Below are positions 1-7,411 of a DNA stretch of 8,128 bases, piece by piece. Position 1 is the first letter of the stretch. The number at the start of each line of letters is the position of its first letter. The notes beneath the pieces are model-generated. The model worked only from the letters and a program-made list of their open reading frames with translations, did no database searches and had not been told where the DNA came from. Both the position numbers and the translations under genes were made by a program. The stretch comes from Salinibacterium sp. (GTDB lineage: Bacteria; Actinomycetota; Actinomycetes; Actinomycetales; Microbacteriaceae): contig JANXTJ010000152.1 in assembly GCA_025352485.1 (NCBI GenBank), positions 1 to 8,128 of the forward strand, written 5' to 3'.

Positions 1-264
1 GCACTGACCAAGGCCGAAGGCCGATCGGTCGTGCACGAGACCGTTTACGAGAACCGTTTCGGGTTCACCGTGCAGCGGTGTCGGGCCAATGATGACGGCG
101 GCCTGCTCTAGCGGCCGGCGCGGCACGCGACGAGTCACCGACTCGAGGCCGTCCTTATGCACAACGATGTTGGCGCCCATCTCGATCAGCGCATCGGTGA
201 ACCCGAAACGGTTCTCGTAAACGGTCTCGTGCACGACCGATCGGCCTTCGGCCTTGGTCAGTGC
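1..264. repeat. Perfect 70-bp inverted repeat at the window edge (fold-back)
   Basis: Bases 1-70 are the exact reverse complement of 195-264, with a 124-base spacer (71-194). Identity stops sharply at 70/71. The left arm runs to the window edge and could continue beyond it. Read forward, 1-69 encodes ALTKAEGRSVVHETVYENRF and three more residues, the same as MurA residues 335-357 encoded on the minus strand at 264-196. A second sense-oriented slice of a coding sequence with no mutations is what a fold-back chimera gives (template switching in amplification, a palindromic read or a misassembled contig end). A true recent inverted duplication is possible but less likely. Confidence 0.95.
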
Positions 265-1266
265 CACGATGAGCGGCTGCTGCCAGTCGGTCATGAAACC
301 GGGATGCACGTCGGTCTCGACGACAACCGGCTTCAGCGGCCCACCGGGGTGATAGAACCGAATGCCGTCCTCGTGGATGTCGAAGGCGCCACCGGCCTTG
401 CGGAAGATGTTGAGGAACGTCATGAGTTCTTGCTGCTTGGCGCCGCCGACGAAGATATCGCCCTCTGTGGCCAGTGCCGCGGATGCCCAGCTCGCGGCCT
501 CGTTGCGGTCAAAGAGGGCGCGGTGCTCGTAGCCGTGCAGGCTCTGGACCCCCTCGATGAAGATCACGCGATTGGGCTCTACCGTGATGATCGCGCCCAT
601 TTTTTGCAGAATCGCGATCAGATCCATGATCTCGGGCTCGATCGCCGCGTTGCGCAGCTCTGTCGTGCCCTCCGCCAGCACGGCCGTCAGCAAAACCTGC
701 TCGGTCGCCCCGACGCTCGGGTACGGCAGCTCGATGTTGGCCCCGTGCAGCCCGTTCGGCGCGGTGAGACGAATGCCCTCGTAGCTCTTGTCCACGATCG
801 CGCCGAACGCGCGCAGCGCATTCATATGAAAGTCGATGGGGCGGTCGCCGATGCGGCAGCCGCCGAGGTCGGGGATGAGTGCCTCGCCCAAGCGGTGTAG
901 CAGCGGGCCGCAGAACAGGATCGGAATTCGGCTGGAACCGGCGAGCGCATCGATCTCGTGAAACTGAGCCTTGAGCACGTTCGACGGGTCGAGCAGAAGC
1001 TCCCCTTCGCCGACGCTCGTCACCGAGACACCGTAGGCGCCGAGCATTCCGGTGACGACACCGACGTCGCTGATGTCGGGCACGTCTTTGAGCAGGCTGG
1101 GGCTGTCGGCAAGCAGAGCTGCAACCATCGCCTTGGTGGCGAGGTTCTTGGCGCCACGCAACTCGATCCGACCCTTGAGCGGCTTGCCGCCGTTGATGAC
1201 GATTTTGTCCGACGAGAGTCCTACTCTCGCGGCAGCCTTCTGGGCGTCTTTGACAAGGGAATTCAT
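1..1266 (-). CDS. murA: UDP-N-acetylglucosamine 1-carboxyvinyltransferase (MurA), C-terminus missing
   Basis: MurA transfers enolpyruvate from PEP to UDP-GlcNAc in the cytoplasm, the first committed step of peptidoglycan synthesis. The ATG at 1266 follows a good ribosome site (GAGGTGA, 4 nt upstream) and gives MNSLVKDAQK. Family marks are RGAKN (residues 37-41, holding the substrate-binding Lys40/Asn41 pair) and GGCRIGDRPIDFH (135-147). The catalytic-loop cysteine, the residue alkylated by fosfomycin, is Cys137. MurA similarity continues through MGANIVVHKDGLESVTRRVP and RRPLEQAAVIIGPTPLH up to about residue 399 (base 70). Beyond that the frame stays open to the window edge, but its 23 codons are antisense to murA itself because bases 1-70 are an inverted copy of 195-264. 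Roughly the last 50-60 residues of a normal MurA are therefore absent. True murA sequence is 71-1266. The identity is sure. The truncation is probably an artefact, not a real pseudogene. Confidence 0.95.
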   Translation of the reverse strand, partial: MNSLVKDAQKAAARVGLSSDKIVINGGKPLKGRIELRGAKNLATKAMVAALLADSPSLLKDVPDISDVGVVTGMLGAYGVSVTSVGEGELLLDPSNVLKAQFHEIDALAGSSRIPILFCGPLLHRLGEALIPDLGGCRIGDRPIDFHMNALRAFGAIVDKSYEGIRLTAPNGLHGANIELPYPSVGATEQVLLTAVLAEGTTELRNAAIEPEIMDLIAILQKMGAIITVEPNRVIFIEGVQSLHGYEHRALFDRNEAASWASAALATEGDIFVGGAKQQELMTFLNIFRKAGGAFDIHEDGIRFYHPGGPLKPVVVETDVHPGFMTDWQQPLIVALTKAEGRSVVHETVYENRFGFTDALIEMGANIVVHKDGLESVTRRVPRRPLEQAAVIIGPTPLHGEPETVLVNGLVHDRSAFGLGQC

Positions 1267-1315
1267 CTGCTCACCTCATTCACTTCGGTAGCGCGTAACG
1301 GAAAACTCGACCACC

Positions 1316-1347
1316 GGGGATACCGCGACAGTCTACGGCGTATCCCC
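1316..1347. terminator. 8-bp inverted repeat between leuD and murA, possible hairpin terminator or regulatory site
   Basis: GGGGATAC (1316-1323) and GTATCCCC (1340-1347) are perfect complements separated by 16 bases, inside the 88-base gap between leuD and murA. On the minus strand the hairpin starts about 7 nt after the leuD stop. It is followed by GGTGGTCGAGTTTTCC, so it has only a short T-run and is not a textbook intrinsic terminator. Many high-GC actinobacterial terminators lack a good T-tract, so partial termination after leuD is plausible. It could instead be a dyad operator for a murA promoter. Confidence 0.45.
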
Positions 1348-1354
1348 TGCGGAG

Positions 1355-1966
1355 CTACCGTGCGGGAAGGGTCGTCGGCCGCCACGCCTCGCGGCGTGCC
1401 TCGAACGCGGTGATCGCCGGCTCATCGCGCAGGGTCAGGCCGATGTCATCGAGCCCTTCCAGCAGACGCCAGCGGGTGTAGTCGTCGATCTCGAAGGGGA
1501 AGACACTCTTGCCCACCGTGACGGTCTTGGTCGTCAGGTCGACGGATGCCGCGACGCCGGGCTCCGCGTCGATGATCAGCCAGATCGTCTCGATATCGAC
1601 CTCGGAGAGCTGTGCCGCCAGCAGCCCCTGCTTGCCCGCGTTACCCCGGAAGATGTCGCCGAAGCGGTGACTCAGCACGGCGCGAAAGCCGTAGTCCCGC
1701 AGCGCCCAGACCGCGTGCTCGCGACTGGACCCGGTACCGAAATCTGGCCCGGCGACGAGGATAGGACTGTCTGTCGGCCCCAGCGCGTTATATGGCTCAC
1801 GATTGAGGACGAACTCACTGTCCTGCCGCCACCGGAAGAAGAGGGCATCCTCGAATCCGGTCTTGGTCACGCGCTTGAGAAACTCGGCGGGGATGATTTG
1901 GTCGGTGTCGACGGCGGAGCGCTCCAAGGGCACGGCCACCCCGGTGACCACGTTTATCGGTTCCAT
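1355..1966 (-). CDS. leuD: 3-isopropylmalate dehydratase small subunit (LeuD)
   Basis: LeuD is the swivel-domain subunit that, with LeuC, isomerises 2-isopropylmalate to 3-isopropylmalate in leucine synthesis. The 203-residue length is normal for the family. Visible marks are VDTDQIIPAEFLKRV (19-33), the substrate-binding GPDFGTGSSREHAVWAL (73-89), FGDIFRGNAGKQGLL (102-116) and the C-terminal RWRLLEGLDDIGLTL (165-179). The ATG (1966-1964) overlaps the leuC stop codon by one base (TGATG), so the two subunits are very likely translationally coupled, as suits a 1:1 complex. After the stop comes an 88-base gap with an inverted repeat, then murA. The gene looks intact, with no odd residues. Confidence 0.97.
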   Translation of the reverse strand: MEPINVVTGVAVPLERSAVDTDQIIPAEFLKRVTKTGFEDALFFRWRQDSEFVLNREPYNALGPTDSPILVAGPDFGTGSSREHAVWALRDYGFRAVLSHRFGDIFRGNAGKQGLLAAQLSEVDIETIWLIIDAEPGVAASVDLTTKTVTVGKSVFPFEIDDYTRWRLLEGLDDIGLTLRDEPAITAFEARREAWRPTTLPAR

Positions 1967-3411
1967 CAGGCACCTACCTTGTTAATCGGGTTCATCGGCG
2001 AATTCTCGAGATCCCACGGGCTCGACAGGGTGCCGCGGATGGCGGTGGCCGCGGCGACCAGCGGCGACACGAGATGCGTGCGGCCGCCTTTGCCCTGTCT
2101 GCCCTCGAAGTTGCGGTTGGAGGTTGAGGCGCAGCGCTCCCCGGGAGCAAGCTGGTCGGGATTCATCCCGAGGCACATCGAGCAGCCCGCGAACCGCCAC
2201 TCGGCACCGAACTCTTCAACGATCTTGTCGATGCCTTCGGCTTCCGCCTCGAGGCGCACGCGTGCGGAGCCGGGTACGACCATCACGCGCACGTTCTCTG
2301 CCTTGGTCTGGCCCTTGATAATTGACGCGAACGCTCGGAGGTCTTCGATACGGCTGTTGGTGCATGAGCCCATAAACACGGCATCCACCCGAATGTCTTT
2401 CATCCGGGTGCCGGCATCGAGATCCATGTATTCCAGCGCCCGCTCGGCGCCCGCTCGGTCGTTGGGGTCGGCGAATGACGTGGGGCTCGGAACGCGGTCG
2501 CTCAACGAGACGCCCTGCCCGGGGTTGGTTCCCCAGGTGACGAAGGGCTCAAGGGTGTTCGCGTCGAGGAACACCTCCGCATCGAAGGCCGCGTCGTCGT
2601 CGCTGGCGAGGGTGTTCCAGTAGGCGAGCGCGTCATCCCAGTCTGTGCCACGCGGAGCGTGCGCACGACCCTGAAGGTAGTCGTAGGTGATCTGGTCTGG
2701 TGCGACCATGCCGGCGCGAGCACCCGCCTCTATCGACATGTTGCAGATGGTCATCCTGCCCTCCATCGAGAGCGCCCGGATGGCGCTGCCGCGGTACTCG
2801 AGCACGTAGCCCTGACCCCCGTTGGCGCCGATCTGCGCGATCACGGCGAGGATGATGTCTTTGGCGGTCACCCCGGGACGTAGCTCGCCCTCGACCGTGA
2901 CCGCCATGGTCTTGAAGGGGGCGAGCGGCAGGGTCTGGGTGGCGAGCACGTGCTCGACCTCGCTCGTGCCGATGCCCAACGCCATGGCCCCGAACGCCCC
3001 GTGCGTGCTGGTGTGCGAATCGCCGCAGACGACGGTGATGCCCGGTTGGGTGAGGCCCAGCTGGGGGCCAACAACGTGCACGATGCCCTGCTCGATGTCA
3101 CCGAGCGAATGCAACCGGATGCCAAACTCCGCGGCATTGTCACGCAGCGTCTGGATCTGCAACCGGCTGGTGAGGTCGGCAATGGGTTTGTCGATCGCCA
3201 GCGTCGGGGTGTTGTGGTCCTCGGTGGCAATGGTCAGATCGGGGCGTCGAACGGGCCTGCCCTCTTTACGAAGCCCGTCGAAGGCCTGCGGGCTGGTGAC
3301 CTCGTGCACGAGGTGCAGATCGATGTAGATGAGATCGGGTTTGCCGTCTTCACCCTTGGCCACGAGGTGGGCCGCCCAGACTTTCTCAGCGAGCGTGCGT
3401 GGGGTGGTCAT
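1966..3411 (-). CDS. leuC: 3-isopropylmalate dehydratase large subunit (LeuC)
   Basis: LeuC is the catalytic [4Fe-4S] subunit of isopropylmalate isomerase, of the aconitase superfamily. At 481 residues it has full family length. The three cluster cysteines are in place: Cys350 in GSCTNSR, and Cys410 and Cys413 in AGCSMCLGMNPDQL. Other conserved stretches are ATEDHNTPT (62-70), VVCGDSHTSTHGAFGAMALG (127-146), MTICNMSIEAGARAGMVAPD (220-239) and SNRNFEGRQGKGGRTHLVSP (431-450). The start MTTPRTLAEKVW is typical. It has an AAGGA ribosome site 7 nt upstream that lies inside the last codons of the preceding membrane-protein gene, whose TGA overlaps this ATG (ATGA, 4 nt). No leucine leader peptide or T-box is visible just upstream, since that space is coding. 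Expression may rely on read-through from the signalling genes or on a promoter within them. Confidence 0.98.
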   Translation of the reverse strand: MTTPRTLAEKVWAAHLVAKGEDGKPDLIYIDLHLVHEVTSPQAFDGLRKEGRPVRRPDLTIATEDHNTPTLAIDKPIADLTSRLQIQTLRDNAAEFGIRLHSLGDIEQGIVHVVGPQLGLTQPGITVVCGDSHTSTHGAFGAMALGIGTSEVEHVLATQTLPLAPFKTMAVTVEGELRPGVTAKDIILAVIAQIGANGGQGYVLEYRGSAIRALSMEGRMTICNMSIEAGARAGMVAPDQITYDYLQGRAHAPRGTDWDDALAYWNTLASDDDAAFDAEVFLDANTLEPFVTWGTNPGQGVSLSDRVPSPTSFADPNDRAGAERALEYMDLDAGTRMKDIRVDAVFMGSCTNSRIEDLRAFASIIKGQTKAENVRVMVVPGSARVRLEAEAEGIDKIVEEFGAEWRFAGCSMCLGMNPDQLAPGERCASTSNRNFEGRQGKGGRTHLVSPLVAAATAIRGTLSSPWDLENSPMNPINKVGA

Positions 3412-4484
3412 GGTGCTGTCCTTCTTCGATCGACGGGCCCGGCCGGGTCGCTTCTGACGGTACTGGGCGAGGTTATCACCGGCGTGCTGGGGTCAGCCGT
3501 CGCCGGAATGTCGATGCGGCGGCGTTGCCCGTCGTTGCGCACGATGGTGGCCACCAGTTCACGCCCTGGGGGCAGCAGCCGCACGGTGATGCTGCCCGTG
3601 TTTAGCGTGGCCAGCTCGGCGAGCGCCGCGGATTGCACCACCGCGGCCTGAGTCGCGTCGAGAGTTTCGTTGCGATCGTCGAGCAGGATGACGCTGGCTC
3701 CCCTGAGGCGTGCCTCCCTGGCCGCCGCCGTCAGTTGCGGCGAGGTGAGACCGGCACCGCGCAGGGTGTCGCGCAGCGACGCCTCGAGCAGCTCGAAGGC
3801 GCGCTGATCGTCGGCCCTGCGGTAGTCGCCGGCGGCGATGCGCTCCAGCACCTCGCGGGCTTCCAGGTTGAGCTGAGCGCCCTGCACCTCGCGCTCCCGA
3901 ATCTCGGTGAGTGCGGCGACTTCGCTCGCCGCCTGGACGATCTGCTCCCGCTGCAGCGCGGTGATTCGTGCGGCCGCCCGCCGGAACATGATTCCGAACA
4001 GCGTGCCCATCAAGAGCGTGCCCGCGTGCCGCGCCACGAGGTCGACCCCGTCGAGATAGCCCCGGCCGACCCAGATGGCCCAGACGATGGTGATCGCCGC
4101 CATCATGACGAACCCCAACCAGCCCAGTGCTACTCGCCCGCGGAATGTCAAAAAAAAGAACAGCCAGTTGGCGGCGCCGAAGTTCCAACCGGCGTAGCCG
4201 ATCCACCCGGAATCGGGGAGATTTACGTCGATCAGCACGGTGAGGGCCACAGACAGGGCAAGCACCAGCCGGGACAGGTGCAGTGGGAACGGGTCTGGAT
4301 GCGGGTGCGCCATGATGAGCGCACCCACGGCGAACAACACCAGACCCACGATCACGGGCCAGACGCTCGTGACGATCCCCAGGTCGGGCACGGCGAAGAC
4401 CACCGTTGAGGCGATGATGATCGCGACCATCAGTCGCGCCGGCGGCCGGCCGAGGCGCAGCAGCGAGCTCGCGTCTGTTCTCAT
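3408..4484 (-). CDS. Membrane protein of unknown function with kinase-like helical cytoplasmic region, partner of the two-component pair
   Basis: The product has 358 residues. I see about six hydrophobic segments (approximately 17-34, 38-59, 70-87, 95-113, 118-139 and 152-167), then an arginine-rich cytoplasmic border (FRRAAARI). A long charged helical stretch follows (about 171-265, including LNLEAREVLERIAAGD and FELLEASLRDTLRGAGL), then a small beta-like domain (VILLDDR, ITVRLLPPGRELVATIV) and a low-complexity tail (about 328-358). The layout of membrane sensor plus paired helices resembles the N-terminal half of a histidine kinase. However, there is no phospho-acceptor His in a kinase context and no N, G1 or G2 ATP-binding box. 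It recalls uncharacterised actinobacterial proteins found next to LuxR-type two-component genes (from memory). Its ATG overlaps the kinase stop by 4 nt (ATGA), and its own stop overlaps the leuC ATG, so it is embedded in one tight operon. An accessory sensor or pseudokinase partner is inferred. Existence as a gene is sure; function is unknown. Confidence 0.85.
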   Translation of the reverse strand: MRTDASSLLRLGRPPARLMVAIIIASTVVFAVPDLGIVTSVWPVIVGLVLFAVGALIMAHPHPDPFPLHLSRLVLALSVALTVLIDVNLPDSGWIGYAGWNFGAANWLFFFLTFRGRVALGWLGFVMMAAITIVWAIWVGRGYLDGVDLVARHAGTLLMGTLFGIMFRRAAARITALQREQIVQAASEVAALTEIREREVQGAQLNLEAREVLERIAAGDYRRADDQRAFELLEASLRDTLRGAGLTSPQLTAAAREARLRGASVILLDDRNETLDATQAAVVQSAALAELATLNTGSITVRLLPPGRELVATIVRNDGQRRRIDIPATADPSTPVITSPSTVRSDPAGPVDRRRTAP

Positions 4485-5665
4485 TGCGCCGCCCCCGCAT
4501 CCCAGCTCAGCAGCACTCGGGTGCCGCGGCCGGGGGCACTGTCGACCCGACCATCGCAGCCGGCCACGGCTGCCATCCGCCCGACGATGCTGGTTCGGAT
4601 GCCCAGCCGCTCCGGGGCGATGCGCTGCGGGTCAAATCCGCGACCGCCGTCGCTGGCCTCGATGACGATCGTGTGCTCGGTCGCGGTGATCGCCACCCGG
4701 CAGGCGACCGTGCCAGCCCCGGTGCCCGCGTGGCGCAGGCTGTTGCGCATCGCCTCAGCGAGCGCGCCGGTCATCGCGACCGCCACTGGTGCAGGCACAA
4801 CTCCGGTGAAAGCATCCAACGATCCGCTAAATCGCACGCCGTCGGTGATTTCGCTGGCGGCAGAGCGGATCTCGATCTCGAAGTCGTGACCGTTCAGGCG
4901 CCCCTTTCGCGAGCCGGCGACCACGAACTGGTCAAGCCCGACCAGGGCTCGCTTCGCGCTCTCGTCGATAGCGGGGCTCGCGGTGGTGGCCCGGGACGCT
5001 GCCAGCAGGGTGGTGATGACGTCGTCATGCACGAAAGATCCGAACCGTGCGCGCTGCCGAGCCCGAGATTCGACCTCGGCCGCACCGCGCGCCTCGGCGA
5101 GGGTCACCGCGAGGGTGGCATCCTGTTCGCGCCCTGCACGTAGCGTCAGCAGCAGCAGCGCGGCGATGAATAGGCAAAAACTGAGCACAGACACCGTGTC
5201 TTGTATCGACAGGACGATGTCACCGGATTCGAGCGAGAGGTGGCGAACGATCCCCGACCCCACGGAGATTGCCACGACAAAGATCCACACCACCGGCATC
5301 GGCCAGGCGATGACGGCGGTCGCCACCGCGGAGGCGATCATGCCCAGCAGCCACGGCCCGCGGTTGCCGGGCAGACATTGGGCGACCATGGCGGGTACCC
5401 AGAGCGCTAGCAGCAGGCCCGCCACGATCGTATGCAGCCGTGCCACGCGGGTGATCGCGCGCACACTCCCCCAGCGCCCCAGCGGCGTGAGCGAGATCGG
5501 CAGCCCACAGAACAAAATAGTCAACGGCAGGTAGACCACCGGATTCAGGGCGGGCGCCTGCTCGATGATCGTGCTGAGTGATTGCAGGGTGAAAATCACC
5601 GTGCCAAAACCGGTGGCAACCGCGAGAATGCGCAGATGGCGTTCGGCTGCGGTGGCCGCGATCAC
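4481..5665 (-). CDS. Sensor histidine kinase (LuxR-system type, membrane bound)
   Basis: The product has 394 residues. The first 175 or so hold about five to six hydrophobic segments (roughly 12-32, 42-60, 77-95, 104-121, 123-140 and 155-175) with no large extracellular loop, so it probably senses in or at the membrane. A linker helix (about 178-208) leads to FGSFVHDDVITTLLAASR with the likely phospho-acceptor His213. The ATP-binding domain shows an N-box-like EAMRNSLRHAG (E304, N308), the G1 box DGGRGFDP (D339-P346), LGIRTSIVGRM (354-364) and GRGTRVLLSW (379-388). This is the compact HATPase_c type seen in kinases that pair with NarL/LuxR regulators. The start is GTG, overlapping the regulator's stop by 4 nt (GTGA), so kinase and regulator are surely partners. 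The 3' end overlaps the next gene by 4 nt. The signal sensed cannot be read from the sequence. Confidence 0.93.
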   Translation of the reverse strand: MIAATAAERHLRILAVATGFGTVIFTLQSLSTIIEQAPALNPVVYLPLTILFCGLPISLTPLGRWGSVRAITRVARLHTIVAGLLLALWVPAMVAQCLPGNRGPWLLGMIASAVATAVIAWPMPVVWIFVVAISVGSGIVRHLSLESGDIVLSIQDTVSVLSFCLFIAALLLLTLRAGREQDATLAVTLAEARGAAEVESRARQRARFGSFVHDDVITTLLAASRATTASPAIDESAKRALVGLDQFVVAGSRKGRLNGHDFEIEIRSAASEITDGVRFSGSLDAFTGVVPAPVAVAMTGALAEAMRNSLRHAGTGAGTVACRVAITATEHTIVIEASDGGRGFDPQRIAPERLGIRTSIVGRMAAVAGCDGRVDSAPGRGTRVLLSWDAGAAQ

Positions 5666-6315
5666 TCTTCCCCTCTGGGGAGCAGGAGGCCATCCTCCCT
5701 GGCGCGCACATGGAGGTCGACTTTGGTGGTGGCGGGGCGGCCGGCGAGAGCGTATTTGGTGCGGATACGCCCGACATAATTCGAGATCGTGTCACGAGAG
5801 AGCCCCATAATTTCGGCCACCCCCACCGCGGTCTCCCCGGAGGCGTAGAGCGCCAGCACCTGCCGCTCGCGCGGGCTGAGCCGGGCATCCGCGATCGCGG
5901 AGTCGCCGTCGATAGCCGCTGCCCAGTCTGTCGTCGCGACGGCAACACCGAGGATCGCGCGGCGGATCGCCTCGATGAGCACCTCGACGTCGTCAGACTT
6001 GCGCACGATCCCGAGGATGCCGGCCTTCGCGGCCGCGCGTAAGAGCACAGGATCCTCCCCCGCGGTGTAGGCGAGCACGGGGATGCCGGCGGAATGCAGG
6101 CGGGTGACGTTGTCTCCCGGCGAGCTGCCGTCATCCAGACGCAGGTCGAGCAAAACGAGTTGCAGACCGGCGTCGAGGTCCAGCTCGGCGACCGATTTCA
6201 CGACGCTCACCAGATCCCAGCCCGGCTGACGTCGGATTACTTCGCCCAGCCCGACTCCGACCACCTCGTGGTCTTCGACAAGGCCGATGCGCACGGTGGC
6301 GGTCTCCAGTACCAC
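5662..6315 (-). CDS. LuxR/NarL-family response regulator
   Basis: This is a DNA-binding response regulator, 217 residues with the chosen start. The receiver domain begins VRIGLVEDHEVVG, with the acidic pair Glu14/Asp15. The phospho-acceptor is Asp57 in LVLLDLRLDDG, with Thr84 (LAYTAGE) and Lys106 (VRKSD) as the switch residues. The C-terminal LuxR helix-turn-helix spans about 145-195: LSPRERQVLALYASGETAVG, VAEIMGLSRDTISNYVGRI, then RTKYALAGRPATTKVDL. That YALAGRPATTKVDL ending is typical of one actinobacterial subfamily (from memory). I chose GTG at 6315 because AGAGGG lies 5 nt before it. The frame also has an upstream GTG at 6363 without a ribosome site and an internal GTG at 6294. The stop overlaps the kinase GTG by 4 nt. 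The upstream gap to terC is about 61 bases with no clear terminator, so part of its transcription may come from the terC promoter. Confidence 0.94.
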   Translation of the reverse strand: MVLETATVRIGLVEDHEVVGVGLGEVIRRQPGWDLVSVVKSVAELDLDAGLQLVLLDLRLDDGSSPGDNVTRLHSAGIPVLAYTAGEDPVLLRAAAKAGILGIVRKSDDVEVLIEAIRRAILGVAVATTDWAAAIDGDSAIADARLSPRERQVLALYASGETAVGVAEIMGLSRDTISNYVGRIRTKYALAGRPATTKVDLHVRAREDGLLLPRGEE

Positions 6316-6376
6316 GCGCGCCCTCTTCCCTGTCGATGCAACGATACCGCGATCCCGCCGCACGCTCGGGCCGAGG

Positions 6377-7396
6377 TTACTGCTCGACCTCCGGGGCCTG
6401 CGCGCTCTCGGCGCCGGCCCTGCGCGAATCGACCCAAATCTTGATGAGGCTCGCCCCCGTGGCCACGACCATGGCGCCGAGAATCACGGCAAGCGACGTC
6501 CAGGTAGAGATTTCGGGGGCCCACTCAACCGCCTGCCCACCATTGATGAACGGCAGTTCGTTAACGTGCAGGGCGTGCAATACGAGCTTCACCCCGATGA
6601 AGGCAAGGATGAACGCAATTCCGTAGTGCAGGTAGACCAGCTTGTCGATCAAGTCGCCGAGCAGGAAGTAGAGCTGCCGCAGCCCCATCAGGGCAAAGAT
6701 GTTGGCGGTGAAGACGATGAACGGGTTGGTCGTGATGCCGAAGATCGCCGGGATCGAGTCGAGGGCAAAAACCAGATCGGTGGCGCCGATGGCGATGAAG
6801 ACCACCAGGATCGGCGTGAACATCTTCTTGCCATCCACCACGGTGCGCAATTTGCCGCCGTCCAACTCGTTAGAGATCGAGATGCGTTTGCGCAGAAAGC
6901 GGATGACGCCGCTCTCGGTCTCCGCCATGTCCTGGTGATTTTCGACAGCCTGACGAATCGCCGTGTAGACCAGGAAGGCGCCGAAAATGTAGAACACCCA
7001 AGAGAAGTTCTCGATCAGTTGGGCGCCGAGCAGGATGAAAATTCCGCGCAGCACGAGGGCGATGATGATGCCGACCATGAGCACTTCTTGCTGGTACTTT
7101 CGGGGCACCGCGAACTTGGTCATGATGATGACGAAGACGAAGAGGTTGTCGATCGACAGGCTGTATTCGGTGACCCAGCCCGCGATGAATTCGAGGGCAT
7201 GCTGGGTGTCGCCGAGCAGATAAAGCAGGAGGGCGAAGACGAGGGCAAGGCCGACGTACAGCCCCACCCACAGCGCAGACTCCCGGGTGCTCGGAATGTG
7301 CGGTCGGCTATACGCCAGAACGAGGTCGGCAACAAGGATCAGTATGAGCACGACCAACGAGGTGATCTCGAACCAGGCGGGGATGACGGCTTCCAT
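6377..7396 (-). CDS. TerC/Alx-family integral membrane protein, probable Mn2+ exporter
   Basis: The product has 339 residues and about nine hydrophobic segments. The acidic membrane motifs that mark the TerC family are present: WVTEYSLSIDNLFVFVIIM (Glu78, Asp83, Asn84) and, in the second half, IGATDLVFALDSIPAIF (Asp207, Asp213). VPRKYQQEVLMVGIIIALVLRG (98-119) and FSWVFYIFGAFL are also highly typical. Family members such as Alx and the Bacillus MeeF/MeeY proteins are linked to manganese export, and the Mn2+ riboswitch directly upstream fits that role here. Tellurite resistance, the source of the family name, is not implied. I start it at ATG 7396 (MEAVIPAWFE). The frame is open back to 7486, but that extension lies inside the riboswitch and has no family similarity. 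The ribosome site is weak (GGA about 7 nt upstream), which suits structural control of translation. The C-terminus is acidic (ESAQAPEVEQ). Confidence 0.95.
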   Translation of the reverse strand: MEAVIPAWFEITSLVVLILILVADLVLAYSRPHIPSTRESALWVGLYVGLALVFALLLYLLGDTQHALEFIAGWVTEYSLSIDNLFVFVIIMTKFAVPRKYQQEVLMVGIIIALVLRGIFILLGAQLIENFSWVFYIFGAFLVYTAIRQAVENHQDMAETESGVIRFLRKRISISNELDGGKLRTVVDGKKMFTPILVVFIAIGATDLVFALDSIPAIFGITTNPFIVFTANIFALMGLRQLYFLLGDLIDKLVYLHYGIAFILAFIGVKLVLHALHVNELPFINGGQAVEWAPEISTWTSLAVILGAMVVATGASLIKIWVDSRRAGAESAQAPEVEQ

Positions 7397-7411
7397 GGGA
7401 TTCCATTCGAA

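Noticed and set aside
1..70. A second, forward-strand murA fragment (A335-T357)
   Set aside because: It is an exact inverted copy of 195-264 with no start, stop or flanking murA sequence, so it is not a separate gene.
157..900. Long open frame on the plus strand
   Set aside because: It lies antisense to murA, has no ribosome site and resembles no family. Such shadows are expected in GC-rich DNA.
1667..2623. 318-codon open frame on the plus strand across leuD and leuC
   Set aside because: It is antisense to two well-conserved genes and its product has no recognisable motif.
3412..3560. Leucine leader peptide or T-box before leuC
   Set aside because: The region codes for the tail of the membrane protein. 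I saw no run of leucine codons in a short frame and no T-box pattern.
6316..6363. Earlier GTG start for the response regulator
   Set aside because: It has no ribosome site and adds 16 basic residues ahead of a receiver domain that is complete from the 6315 start.
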